64,000 nucleotides of DNA from Bradyrhizobium macuxiense (GTDB taxonomy: Bacteria > Pseudomonadota > Alphaproteobacteria > Rhizobiales > Xanthobacteraceae): the NCBI RefSeq assembly GCF_007993935.1, contig NZ_VITY01000021.1, positions 81,914-145,913 on the forward strand, read 5' to 3'. The notes under the pieces are model-generated. The model made no database searches. It was given only the letters and a program-made list of their open reading frames with translations, and was not told the DNA's origin. The position numbers and the translations under genes are program-made. Positions 51,193 to 58,779 of the stretch are shown here, piece by piece (within the stretch, counting starts at the first letter, position 1; each line of letters opens with the position of its first letter).

Positions 51193-51201
51193 CGCGACGC
51201 G

Positions 51202-51837
51202 TCAGCGCGCCGGCTCGGCGAGTCGCGGCCGGATGATCTCGACCATCCGGTCGGCGGATGTGCCTGGCGGGAAGAAGCCGAGATAATTGCCGTCGCGGTC
51301 CATCAAATAGATGTAGGCGGTGTGATCGACGGTGTAGTCGCCGGCGTCCTTGAGCGGCACCCTCGCGTAATAGACCTTGTAGGCATCGGCGACCTGGCGG
51401 ATCGCTTCAGCGCTGCCGGTCAGCCCGATCAGGCGCGGGTGAAACAGCGGCACGTATTCGGCGAGATGGCTAGCGGTGTCGCGCTCGGGATCGACCGTGA
51501 TGAAGATCGGTTGCACCTGATCGCCGTCAGGGCCGAGCTTATCGAGCGCCAGCCCGATTGCCTGCAGATCGGTCGGGCAGACGTCGGGGCAATAGGTGAA
51601 GCCGAAATAGACCAGCATCAGCCTGCCGCGAAACTCCTTGTCGGTGCGCTCATGGCCGGCTTGATCGGTCAGTGTGAACGGGCCACCGACCGGCTCCCTG
51701 TTCCACATCAGGATGTCCATGATCTCCGCGGCCGAGCGCGCTGATTGCTGTGCCGCATCGCCGGCCAGCACGGGCGCCAGCGTCAGCCAGAGGCCGGCGC
51801 CGGCGCACGCGATCGAGCGCAGTTTATTTCGTCTCAT
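51202..51837 (-). CDS. SCO1/SenC-family copper chaperone-like protein
   Basis: The 211-aa protein has a signal peptide (ending PVLAG) and the SCO fold: GPFTLTDQAGHERTDKEFRG, LVYFGFTYCPDVCPTDLQA with copper/thiol Cys83 and Cys87, ITVDPERDT, and TVDHTAYIYLMD with His172. SCO proteins deliver copper to or reduce cytochrome oxidase CuA. Start ATG 51837 overlaps the MBL gene stop (ATGA), so it is coupled to it. No cox genes are adjacent. Confidence 0.85.
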   Translation of the reverse strand: MRRNKLRSIACAGAGLWLTLAPVLAGDAAQQSARSAAEIMDILMWNREPVGGPFTLTDQAGHERTDKEFRGRLMLVYFGFTYCPDVCPTDLQAIGLALDKLGPDGDQVQPIFITVDPERDTASHLAEYVPLFHPRLIGLTGSAEAIRQVADAYKVYYARVPLKDAGDYTVDHTAYIYLMDRDGNYLGFFPPGTSADRMVEIIRPRLAEPAR

Positions 51838-52952
51838 ATGCCGAAGGAGAGGCGGCTGCCGGTGGTGGTGACCATCACCTTGTCGCCCATCTGCGCGGTC
51901 GCCTCCTGCACGAAGTTGAGCCCGGAGCAATGCATCGGGACCACGACGTCGGGATCCAGCTTCTTGATCTCGGCGACGACCTCGGTGAGGTAGTCCTTCG
52001 GCGCCGGTCCGAGGTGGAAGCCGCCGACGATCGCGTGGACCTTCTGGATGCCCGAGACCTCCTGCGCCTGCTTCACCGAGTTGACGATGCCGACATGGCC
52101 GCAGGACGAGATCACGACCAAGCCAAAATCCTTCACATTGAAGCAGGTCGCGTGTTCATGGATGTGCTCGTCGGGCACGATCTTGCCGTCCATCTCGGCC
52201 GGCAGATAGTGGCTGGCGTTGCAGCCGAGCCCGTCCTTGATGCCGAACTCGACCCAGGTCTGCGGCAGCACGCGCTCGATGCTGCGGCGGGTGATCTTGC
52301 CGGTCGTGAAGGCGTGGCCGGCGATCACGGTCGGCGTCTCGCACAGCACGGTGGTAACGCGCTGCGCGGCGAGCTGGCGGCGATCCAGCGTGCCGAAATC
52401 GGCGAACTGGCCCTTGGTCGGGGTCGGGCTGACGCGGTGGCAGAAATTATCCTCGCCGCCGGCATAGAGCTTGACGTCGGCCGGCAGCTTGTCGCGGAAT
52501 TTGTCGAGGAAGCCGTTGAGGCCGCCGAAATGATCGTAATGCCCGTGGCTCACGATCAGGGCGTCGAGCTTCGACGGATCGACGCCGACCAGCGCCATGT
52601 TGTTGAGCAGGACGTCCGGGGTATAGCCGTAGTCGAGCATCAGAGTGCGCTGCGCGCCCTTGGCCTCCGACTCCAGCCACAGCGACAGGCCCCATTCATT
52701 GTGCAGCGAGCGCTGGTAATCGGCGTTGCGCGACGCCGGAACGATTGAGACGCCGTTGGCCTGTTTCGGCTTGAAGAAGATGTCGAAGCTGGAATCGACC
52801 AGCACCCGGATCGACAGCTTGTCGACGGTCGGCACCTCGATCGGCGCCGCGCTCGCGATCTCGACGCAGGAGAATGCGCCGGCGGCCGCCGCGCCCGCGA
52901 TCGCCGCCGAGCCTTTCAGGAATTCGCGTCGTGCCAAATCACGTGTCATCAT
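51834..52952 (-). CDS. exported MBL-fold metallo-hydrolase
   Basis: The 372-aa protein has a twin-arginine-like signal (RREFLKGSAAIAGAAAAGAF), then an MBL domain with ALIVSHGHYDHFGGLNGFLD (metal ligands HxHxDH), GLVVISSCGHVGIVN and VHAIVGGFHLGPAP. The motif set resembles the group typified by dihydropteridine-type MBL proteins rather than beta-lactamases. Two ATGs (52952, 52949) share a GGGGGA Shine-Dalgarno. It precedes the SCO1-like gene with overlap. Confidence 0.82.
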   Translation of the reverse strand: MMTRDLARREFLKGSAAIAGAAAAGAFSCVEIASAAPIEVPTVDKLSIRVLVDSSFDIFFKPKQANGVSIVPASRNADYQRSLHNEWGLSLWLESEAKGAQRTLMLDYGYTPDVLLNNMALVGVDPSKLDALIVSHGHYDHFGGLNGFLDKFRDKLPADVKLYAGGEDNFCHRVSPTPTKGQFADFGTLDRRQLAAQRVTTVLCETPTVIAGHAFTTGKITRRSIERVLPQTWVEFGIKDGLGCNASHYLPAEMDGKIVPDEHIHEHATCFNVKDFGLVVISSCGHVGIVNSVKQAQEVSGIQKVHAIVGGFHLGPAPKDYLTEVVAEIKKLDPDVVVPMHCSGLNFVQEATAQMGDKVMVTTTGSRLSFGI

Positions 52953-53169
52953 AGTCCCCCTTGTTCTGAAAATTTTTCAATACGAAGCACGCGGAGCCTA
53001 GGTGCAATCGGGGCGCGGCTCAATCGGGCGCTTGCACTGTTTGCAGATCACATTCGCGCGCTGTGCAATGCGCCGCCATTGACTTGGCCGCCGCTTTGCG
53101 CCCAACTTCATGCAATCGCATCTTTCTCGCGATGCGTCAGCAATCCCTTGCAAATGCAGGATCACGCCC

Positions 53170-53877
53170 ATGATCGATCTCCACTACTGGTCCACGCCGA
53201 ACGGTCACAAGATCACGATGTTTCTTGAAGAGACCGGGCTCGAATACAAGGTCTTCCCGGTGAACATCGGCAAGGGCGATCAATTCAAGCCGGACTTCCT
53301 GCAGGTCGCGCCGAACAACCGCATTCCGGCCATCGTCGATCACGCCCCGAAGGGCGGCGGCAAGCCGATCTCCTTGTTCGAGTCAGGCGCGATCCTGCTC
53401 TATCTCGCCGAGAAGACCGGAAAATTCCTGCCCGAAGATCTCTACGGCCGCTATGACGCGATCCAGTGGACCTTCTGGCAGATGGGCGGGCTCGGGCCGA
53501 TGGCCGGGCAGAACCATCACTTCCGCAACTACGCGGTCGAGAAGCTGCCTTATGCGATCGACCGTTATGTCAACGAGACCAACCGGCTGTACGGCGTGCT
53601 CAACAAGCGGCTTGCCGACCGCGAATTCATCGCCGGCGAATATTCGATCGCCGACATGGCGAGCTATCCCTGGGTCGTGCCCTACAAGAACCAGGGCCAG
53701 GAGATCGACGACTTCCCGCATCTGAAGCGCTGGCTGGAGACGATCGGCAAGCGCCCCGCGACCGAGCGCGCCTATGCCAAGGCCAAGGAAGTCAACCCGA
53801 ATTTCGGCCAGCCCGCGATCCGCACCGAGGAAGAGCGCAAGCTGCTGTTCGGACAGACCGCGGCAGTGGTGCGGTAG
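53170..53877 (+). CDS. glutathione S-transferase family protein, YfcG/YghU-like
   Basis: The 235-aa protein has a thioredoxin-like N-terminal domain (HYWSTPNGHKITMFLEETG, APNNRIPAIVDHAPKGGGKP, ISLFESGAILLYLAEKTGKF) and the helical domain QWTFWQMGGLGPMAGQNHHF. This set of residues (PNGHK, PNNRIPAI, GGLGPM-GQNHH) is that of the YfcG/YghU disulfide-bond reductase GSTs that use glutathione. No cysteine replaces the catalytic Thr/Ser of the family. Confidence 0.88.
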   Translation: MIDLHYWSTPNGHKITMFLEETGLEYKVFPVNIGKGDQFKPDFLQVAPNNRIPAIVDHAPKGGGKPISLFESGAILLYLAEKTGKFLPEDLYGRYDAIQWTFWQMGGLGPMAGQNHHFRNYAVEKLPYAIDRYVNETNRLYGVLNKRLADREFIAGEYSIADMASYPWVVPYKNQGQEIDDFPHLKRWLETIGKRPATERAYAKAKEVNPNFGQPAIRTEEERKLLFGQTAAVVR

Positions 53878-53890
53878 GCCCCACTCTCTC

Positions 53891-53980
53891 TCCGTCATTG
53901 CGAGGAGCGAAGCGACGAAGCAATCCATCTTTCCGCGCGCGCGGATCGATGGATTGCTTCGCTTCGCTCGCAATGACGGA
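53891..53980. repeat. dispersed inverted repeat, family B copy 2
   Basis: TCCGTCATTGCGAGGAGCGA, then AGCGACGAAGCAATCCAT, a short centre, then ATGGATTGCTTCGCTTCGCT and CGCAATGACGGA: a long imperfect palindrome. Confidence 0.8.
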
Positions 53981-53997
53981 TGCGTCAGAATTGGAGC

Positions 53998-54783
53998 TCA
54001 CGCTCCCACACATTTCGCCGGCCGCCGCTCCTTCCACGCCGCCAGCCCCTCGGCGAGATCGCGGCTCGGCACCAGCGCGGCGAACTGCTCGCTCTCGACC
54101 AAGAGGCCCTCGGCAATCGGCATGTTGAGCCCGCGCGTCACCGCGGTGATGGTGCCGGCGACGGGCGAATGCCTGGTGATGCGGCCGGCGAGCTCGTGCG
54201 CCGCCGTCAGCAATTGATCCTGCGGCACGATCTGGTTGATCAGCCCGATCTCGCGCGCGTGCTCGGGCGGGAACGGATCGCCTGCGAGCAGTAGTTCGAG
54301 CCCGCGCTTGCGGCCCGCCAGCCGCGGCAGCCGCTGCGTGCCGCCGAAGGTCGGGGGCATGCCGAGCTTGATCTCGGGTTTTGCGAACAGCGCACGGTCG
54401 CTGGCGATGGCGAGATGCACGGCCTCGGTGATCTCGCAGCCGCCCCCGAAGGCGAGCCCGTTGACCGCGGCGATGATGGGCTTCTTGAATGCCTCCAGCC
54501 GCGCGGTCATGGCTTGTCCCCGGCGGACGAAGTCGCGCACCGCGACAGCTGCGCCCTGTTTGACGCTGTGAGAGAATTCCTTGATGTCGGCGCCCGCCGA
54601 GAACGCGCGCTCGCCGGCGCCGGTCAGGATCACGGCGCGCACCGCGGCATCGCCCTCGATGCGGTCGAGCGCTGCCATCAGCTGATCGATCAGCGCGTAG
54701 TTCAGCGCGTTAAGCTGCTCAGGACGGTTGAGGGTGATCAGGGCGATCCCGTCTTTGATTTCGAGCAGGATGGGTTCGGGCAT
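53998..54783 (-). CDS. enoyl-CoA hydratase/isomerase family protein
   Basis: The 261-aa crotonase has ALITLNRPEQLNALNYALI, GAGERAFSAGADIKEF, the oxyanion-hole stretch KPIIAAVNGLAFGGGCEIT and KPEIKLGMPPTFGGTQRLPR. Glu in the KPEIKLGM region corresponds to the acid/base residues of enoyl-CoA hydratases. It hydrates trans-2-enoyl-CoA in fatty or aromatic acid breakdown. It diverges from the tetR gene, which probably controls it. Confidence 0.88.
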   Translation of the reverse strand: MPEPILLEIKDGIALITLNRPEQLNALNYALIDQLMAALDRIEGDAAVRAVILTGAGERAFSAGADIKEFSHSVKQGAAVAVRDFVRRGQAMTARLEAFKKPIIAAVNGLAFGGGCEITEAVHLAIASDRALFAKPEIKLGMPPTFGGTQRLPRLAGRKRGLELLLAGDPFPPEHAREIGLINQIVPQDQLLTAAHELAGRITRHSPVAGTITAVTRGLNMPIAEGLLVESEQFAALVPSRDLAEGLAAWKERRPAKCVGA

Positions 54784-54840
54784 GTGCAGTCTCCGGCATT
54801 CGTGTGCGTCGGAGTGGAATGTAGGGCTAGCTGCAAATTG

Positions 54841-54865
54841 TGTATATTCACTGGTTAGTATACAT
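54841..54865. promoter_or_regulatory. palindrome in tetR/hydratase divergent gap
   Basis: TGTATA and TATACA half sites are separated by 12 bases (TTCACTGGTTAG), eight bases before the TetR start and within 60 bases of the hydratase start. This matches the size of TetR operators. Confidence 0.55.
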
Positions 54866-54872
54866 ACGGCGG

Positions 54873-55469
54873 ATGCCCAGACCCTCCGAGCCCACCCGCG
54901 CGCGCATCGTCCAGGCGGCGAGCGCGCTGTTCTACAATGAAGGCATCCGCCGCGTCAGCGTCGACGAGGTCGCCGCCAAGGCCGGCCTCACCAAGCGCAC
55001 GCTGTATTATCACTTCAAGAGCAAGGACGATCTGGTCGCCGCCTATCTCGCCGCACGCGACCAGCCCAACCTCGCGCTGTTCCGGACCTGGTTCGCGGAG
55101 GCCGAGGGCGGCCTGCCGGCGAAGGTCGAGGCGATCTTCAGGAACCTCGCGCGCTCGGCGCGGCATCCGAAGTGGAAGGGGTGCGGCTTCCTGCGCACCT
55201 CTGCCGAGCTTGCCAACATGCCTGGTCATCCCGCGATCCGGATCGGCGCCGCGCACAAGAAGAAATTCGAGGACTGGCTGCGCGCGATCTTCGCGGAGCA
55301 GGGGATCGCCGATCCGCTCAAGCTCGCTCGGCAGATCCTGCTGCTGCTGGACGGATCATTCGCCGTCGTGCAGCTGCATCGCGACGCCAGCTACATGGAG
55401 ACCGCCGGCGAGGCCGCGCGCACGCTGATCGAGACGGCGCTGAAGAAGCCGGGGCGGAAACGCGGGTAG
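54873..55469 (+). CDS. TetR family transcriptional regulator
   Basis: The 198-aa protein has the TetR HTH (RARIVQAASALFYNEGIRRV, VDEVAAKAGLTKRTLYYHF, KSKDDLVAAYL) and a helical ligand domain. It diverges from the enoyl-CoA hydratase gene with a palindrome between them, so it is probably a repressor of that gene. Its last 309 bp (55161-55469) recur at 57410-57718 downstream of the cyclase gene. Confidence 0.9.
   Translation: MPRPSEPTRARIVQAASALFYNEGIRRVSVDEVAAKAGLTKRTLYYHFKSKDDLVAAYLAARDQPNLALFRTWFAEAEGGLPAKVEAIFRNLARSARHPKWKGCGFLRTSAELANMPGHPAIRIGAAHKKKFEDWLRAIFAEQGIADPLKLARQILLLLDGSFAVVQLHRDASYMETAGEAARTLIETALKKPGRKRG
55161..55469 (+). repeat. direct repeat copy 1 (tetR 3' end)
   Basis: The 309-bp segment starting CGGCATCCGAAGTGGAAGGG to the TAG stop is repeated at 57410-57718, nearly identical apart from a small cluster of changes just after the start of the repeat. 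The two copies are direct and enclose 1,940 bp with the cyclase gene. Confidence 0.85.
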
Positions 55470-55546
55470 GCGTGCAAAGCCGGAAATGAGGATCGGACGC
55501 GAAACCGGCATCTCCGACTTAAGGGAAAGGACAGCACCTGTACCCC

Positions 55547-57328
55547 TCATTCGGGAAGCCCAGCCTTGCGCAAGCCCTCGACTAACTTGGCGAGATCCAC
55601 CGATAGACGAACAGGGTATACCTCGCTCAGATTTGAGATGCACAACGACGGATCGAGTTCACGTAAATGGGCCATCGCTTCTCGTGCTTCATTCATGTGA
55701 CCAGCGAGCGCGTGGCTGGCTGCGAGAATGCGATTGGCAGCTGGGAAGTTCGGCTGCTCGCGAAGCGCACTATTTGCCCATACGATCGCTTCGTCGTAAC
55801 GACCCGCGAGAAAATGCGCAAACGCAGTTCCGACATGCATGTTGTAGAGGATGGGATCGAGTGGGCTCAGGCGCATTGCCCGGGCATGATGTTCGATCGA
55901 CAGGTCCAACTCGCCTCGATAGGCCCTTACCCAGCCGCTGAGGTTCCACGCAGCCGACAAGTTCGGATTCAGTGCCAGTGCCCTGTCAATAAAAGCGGCG
56001 CCGTTGTCCAGGTCAGATACAAACCAGACGATCGCGTGCCCACCCCTGGACAGTGCGACGGGATCGTCCTTGCCTAGCTCCACGGCGCGCCTGGCCAAGC
56101 GGGCGCCTTCGGAATTTTCGCGCGCGCGATCAACCACCCATCCATTAAGCTTCCGCCAGATATAACACCATGCGGCCATGCCATGAGCAGAGCCAAACTC
56201 GGGATCCAGCTCCATAGCTTTGTAGAATTGGCGCAACGCCTCGTCATTGGTAGCTCTCGTCCAATGGTTGACGTTTGCCATTCCCCGTAGAAAATAATCA
56301 TAAGCATCGAGGCTCTCGGTCGGCTTGCGCGTCGCGCGCTCGATCTCGGCTTGTTCCAGCTTTGGCGCAATTTCGCCAACGACGCGCGCCGCAACCTGGT
56401 CTTGCAGCTCGAAGATGTCCTGAAGTCCGCCGTCAAAGCGCTCTGCCCACAGATGCACGCCCGTTGATGCATCGATCAGCTGCGCTGTTATGCGAATGCG
56501 GTTTGCTGCCTTGCGAACGCTCCCTTCAAGGATATAGCGCACGCCCAAGTCGCGGCTGATTTGCTTGACGTCAACAGCCCGACCCTTGTAGGCGAATGAT
56601 GAATTGCGAGCGATCACGAATAGCTGACGAAACCGCGATAATGCAGTGATGATGTCTTCGACGATCCCGTCGGCAAAGTATTCCTGCTCGGGGTCGCCAC
56701 TCATGTTCTGAAACGGCAAGACGGCGATTGATGGCTTGTCGGGGAGCGATAGTCTGGGCGCAGTCGAGGCCGTAGCCCCGGCCGGCGCTTTTACCGCGGT
56801 CGCGTTGCCGAATTGAAGCGAATAGACGCGAATAGGCTCGGCGATGTTCTTCAGCCTTGTCTCACCAAGATCACTGATTGCCAGATCGAGTCGCGATTTC
56901 ACTTGTCGATAAGCATCCTCCGAAAGACATATCGCTCCAGGCTGGGCGACGCCCTCCAGTCGTGCCGCGATATTGACGCCGTCGCCCATCAGGTCGCCAT
57001 CGCTTTCCTCGACAACGTCGCCGAGATGAATGCCGATGCGAAATTCGATCCGACGCTCAGGCGGCACGCCGGCGTTACGTTCGATCATCGAGTTCTGAAT
57101 CTCGATGGCGCAACGAACGGCATCAACGACGCTTCGAAACTCGACAATCGCTCCATCGCCGGTACGCTTCACCACCCGTCCTTTGTAGACCGCGATTGTC
57201 GGATCAATCAGGTCGCTTCGAACTGCGCGCAACCTTGCCAGGGTACGGTCCTCGTCCGCGCCGGTTAGCCGACTGAACCCAACGACGTCTGTCACCATTA
57301 TCGCGGCAAGCTTTCTGGACTCATCCAT
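55547..57328 (-). CDS. class III adenylate/guanylate cyclase with TolB-like and TPR regions
   Basis: The 593-aa protein begins with a cyclase catalytic domain (AAIMVTDVVGFSRLTGADED, VVKRTGDGAIVEF, FRIGIHLGDVVEESDGDLMG), metal Asp in TDVVGFS and GDGA as usual. A TolB-like segment follows (PSIAVLPFQNMSGDPEQEYF, ISRDLGVRYILEGSVRKAAN), then TPR repeats (FYKAMELDPEFGSAHGMAAW, ALALNPNLSAAWNLSGWVRA, NSALREQPNFPAANRILAAS). This is a common rhizobial architecture; the TPR part probably binds a protein partner. GGAGGCAGGGC precedes ATG 57328. It lies between two copies of the tetR 3' end. Confidence 0.88.
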   Translation of the reverse strand: MDESRKLAAIMVTDVVGFSRLTGADEDRTLARLRAVRSDLIDPTIAVYKGRVVKRTGDGAIVEFRSVVDAVRCAIEIQNSMIERNAGVPPERRIEFRIGIHLGDVVEESDGDLMGDGVNIAARLEGVAQPGAICLSEDAYRQVKSRLDLAISDLGETRLKNIAEPIRVYSLQFGNATAVKAPAGATASTAPRLSLPDKPSIAVLPFQNMSGDPEQEYFADGIVEDIITALSRFRQLFVIARNSSFAYKGRAVDVKQISRDLGVRYILEGSVRKAANRIRITAQLIDASTGVHLWAERFDGGLQDIFELQDQVAARVVGEIAPKLEQAEIERATRKPTESLDAYDYFLRGMANVNHWTRATNDEALRQFYKAMELDPEFGSAHGMAAWCYIWRKLNGWVVDRARENSEGARLARRAVELGKDDPVALSRGGHAIVWFVSDLDNGAAFIDRALALNPNLSAAWNLSGWVRAYRGELDLSIEHHARAMRLSPLDPILYNMHVGTAFAHFLAGRYDEAIVWANSALREQPNFPAANRILAASHALAGHMNEAREAMAHLRELDPSLCISNLSEVYPVRLSVDLAKLVEGLRKAGLPE

Positions 57329-57409
57329 GCCCTGCCTCCCCGACGGAAACAAACTCGTTGGCCAGTTTAGCACATTTTGGGGATGCTCATGTGAGGTCAA
57401 AGCTCGCCG

Positions 57410-57718
57410 CGGCATCCGAAGTGGAAGGGGTGCGGCTTCCTGCGCACTTCCGCGGAGCTTGCCAACATGCCTGGTCATCCCGCGATCCGGATCGGCGCCG
57501 CGCACAAGAAGAAATTCGAGGACTGGCTGCGCGCGATCTTCGCGGAGCAGGGGATCGCCGATCCGCTCAAGCTCGCTCGGCAGATCCTGCTGCTGCTGGA
57601 CGGATCATTCGCCGTCGTGCAGCTGCATCGCGACGCCAGCTACATGGAGACCGCCGGCGAGGCCGCGCGCACGCTGATCGAGACGGCGCTGAAGAAGCCG
57701 GGGCGGAAACGCGGGTAG
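57410..57718 (+). pseudogene. second copy of the tetR 3' end (truncated)
   Basis: This DNA encodes the C-terminal part of the TetR protein at 54873, with near-identical sequence, but the HTH half and start are absent. It begins right after about 80 bases downstream of the cyclase start. The frame is still intact and ends at the same stop. It is the repeat left by the rearrangement that placed the cyclase gene beside tetR. Confidence 0.85.
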
Positions 57719-57790
57719 GGCGTGCACTTGTAAAGGGCGCCCGCTACGCTCCCAAGAACGCGACCCAGAATCCGGATAGGATGCATCTGA

Positions 57791-58159
57791 ATGAGAGTTT
57801 TTCGGCACTATCATTGCGACCACGGACATCGGTGGACTGTCCAACGACAGCAGACTGAAGACGAGCACGCTTCTGATCTGATTTGCCCAGAGGGGCACCC
57901 GACGATCACTTGCCAAATAGAGCTTCCAGTTGACGATGTGCAGATACTGATCAGTCCCGCAGCCAGGGTTGTCGATCAACTAAGACGGCAGCGCACCCTT
58001 GACGGGCGATACTATCTGTCTCTGCTCGACAAGAATGGAAAGGAATTGTGTGCATCCAGGGAGGATTACGACTGGGATGCCGTCGTGAAACTCTCCGCCT
58101 TCTTCAGAGATAAGGGGACCGAGCAGGCGCTGGCCTGGTGGGCAAAGCGCGATCCTTAG
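57791..58159 (+). CDS. hypothetical protein with N-terminal Cys/His cluster
   Basis: The 122-aa protein starts with VFRHYHCDHGHRWTVQRQ and ICPEGHPTITCQI, which could hold a zinc ion, then DGRYYLSLLDKNGKELCASR, DYDWDAVVKLSAFFRDKGTE. No family recognised. It stands alone after the tetR remnant. Confidence 0.6.
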   Translation: MRVFRHYHCDHGHRWTVQRQQTEDEHASDLICPEGHPTITCQIELPVDDVQILISPAARVVDQLRRQRTLDGRYYLSLLDKNGKELCASREDYDWDAVVKLSAFFRDKGTEQALAWWAKRDP

Positions 58160-58271
58160 TGGATATCTGACATCGGCTCTGCGTCGAAAGCCGCCAAGGC
58201 CGCCGAGCCGAGTGGCATCCGTTTGACCTTCAGAAGCGGGTCCTATGAGAAAGCACCCGTGCCGATCAGGG

Positions 58272-58360
58272 TCCGTCATTGCGAGGAGCGAAGCGACGAA
58301 GCAATCCATCGCTTCGCATATGCGGGATGATGGATTGCTTCGCGTCGCTCGCAATGACGG
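58272..58360. repeat. dispersed inverted repeat, family B copy 3
   Basis: TCCGTCATTGCGAGGAGCGA with AGCGACGAAGCAATCCATC, a short centre, then GATGGATTGCTTCGC and GCTCGCAATGACGG. It closely matches 53891-53980 in the arms. Confidence 0.8.
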
Positions 58361-58366
58361 CGCGGA

Positions 58367-58466
58367 TCGTTCTTGCAGCGCCAGCACCGCGTCGAGGTCG
58401 GGCGGCACGGCCGCGCGCAGGCTGATCAAGACAGCGTTGGAGAAGCCGAGACGCGGGCGCCTTTAG
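58367..58466. pseudogene. fused scraps of the HAD gene and the tetR gene
   Basis: On the minus strand 58367-58416 encodes DLDAVLALQERS, matching the HAD gene end (DLNAVLALLQERG at 60070). On the plus strand 58409-58466 encodes LIKTALEKPRRGRL-stop, matching the tetR end (LIETALKKPGRKRG). The two overlap at a shared GGCCGCGCGC. Both are diverged, hence older than the 309-bp tetR duplication. Confidence 0.65.
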
Positions 58467-58564
58467 GGCGAAGGGCACTTACACGATTTCGGAATATTAG
58501 AAGTATATCCCTGAGTTGCCCGACGTGTCAAGCGGCCCGGCCGAACGCTGGAGGCAGCCGGCTC

Positions 58565-58594
58565 CTTTGCATGGGGTTGTTTTCGATATTTTGG
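58565..58594. repeat. short dispersed repeat, family F copy 2
   Basis: CTTTGCATGGGGTTGTTTTC with GAtATTTTGG, one mismatch from 15131-15160. Confidence 0.6.
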
Positions 58595-58779
58595 CGGCGC
58601 GCCTGCGGGCGGCGAGTTCCTCCACCGTTCCCGCAGATACGAGTTGCATTCGGGCAACATCGTCCGGAAAGATGGGGCGTTAACCTTCATTCGCCATTGC
58701 GCGACCACGCCCTGAGCAGATGATCGCATCGTCACATGCTTGCAATCTGGCTCCCGAGGAGCCCGTGGAGGCTGGGATA

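Larger units (their letters stand above)
58160..58779. other. gene-free stretch with repeat and gene scraps
   Basis: This 620-bp gap contains a family B repeat (58272-58360), a HAD-gene scrap joined to a tetR scrap (58367-58466) and a family F repeat (58565-58594). No intact gene is seen. Confidence 0.65.

Noticed and set aside
51834..52952. Metallo-beta-lactamase (antibiotic resistance)
   Set aside because: The MBL motifs fit the wider hydrolase superfamily; the length, signal type and flanking motifs differ from class B beta-lactamases.
57358..57858. 166-codon frame over the second tetR copy
   Set aside because: It is an out-of-frame reading of the duplicated tetR 3' end; the true frame gives the TetR C-terminus.
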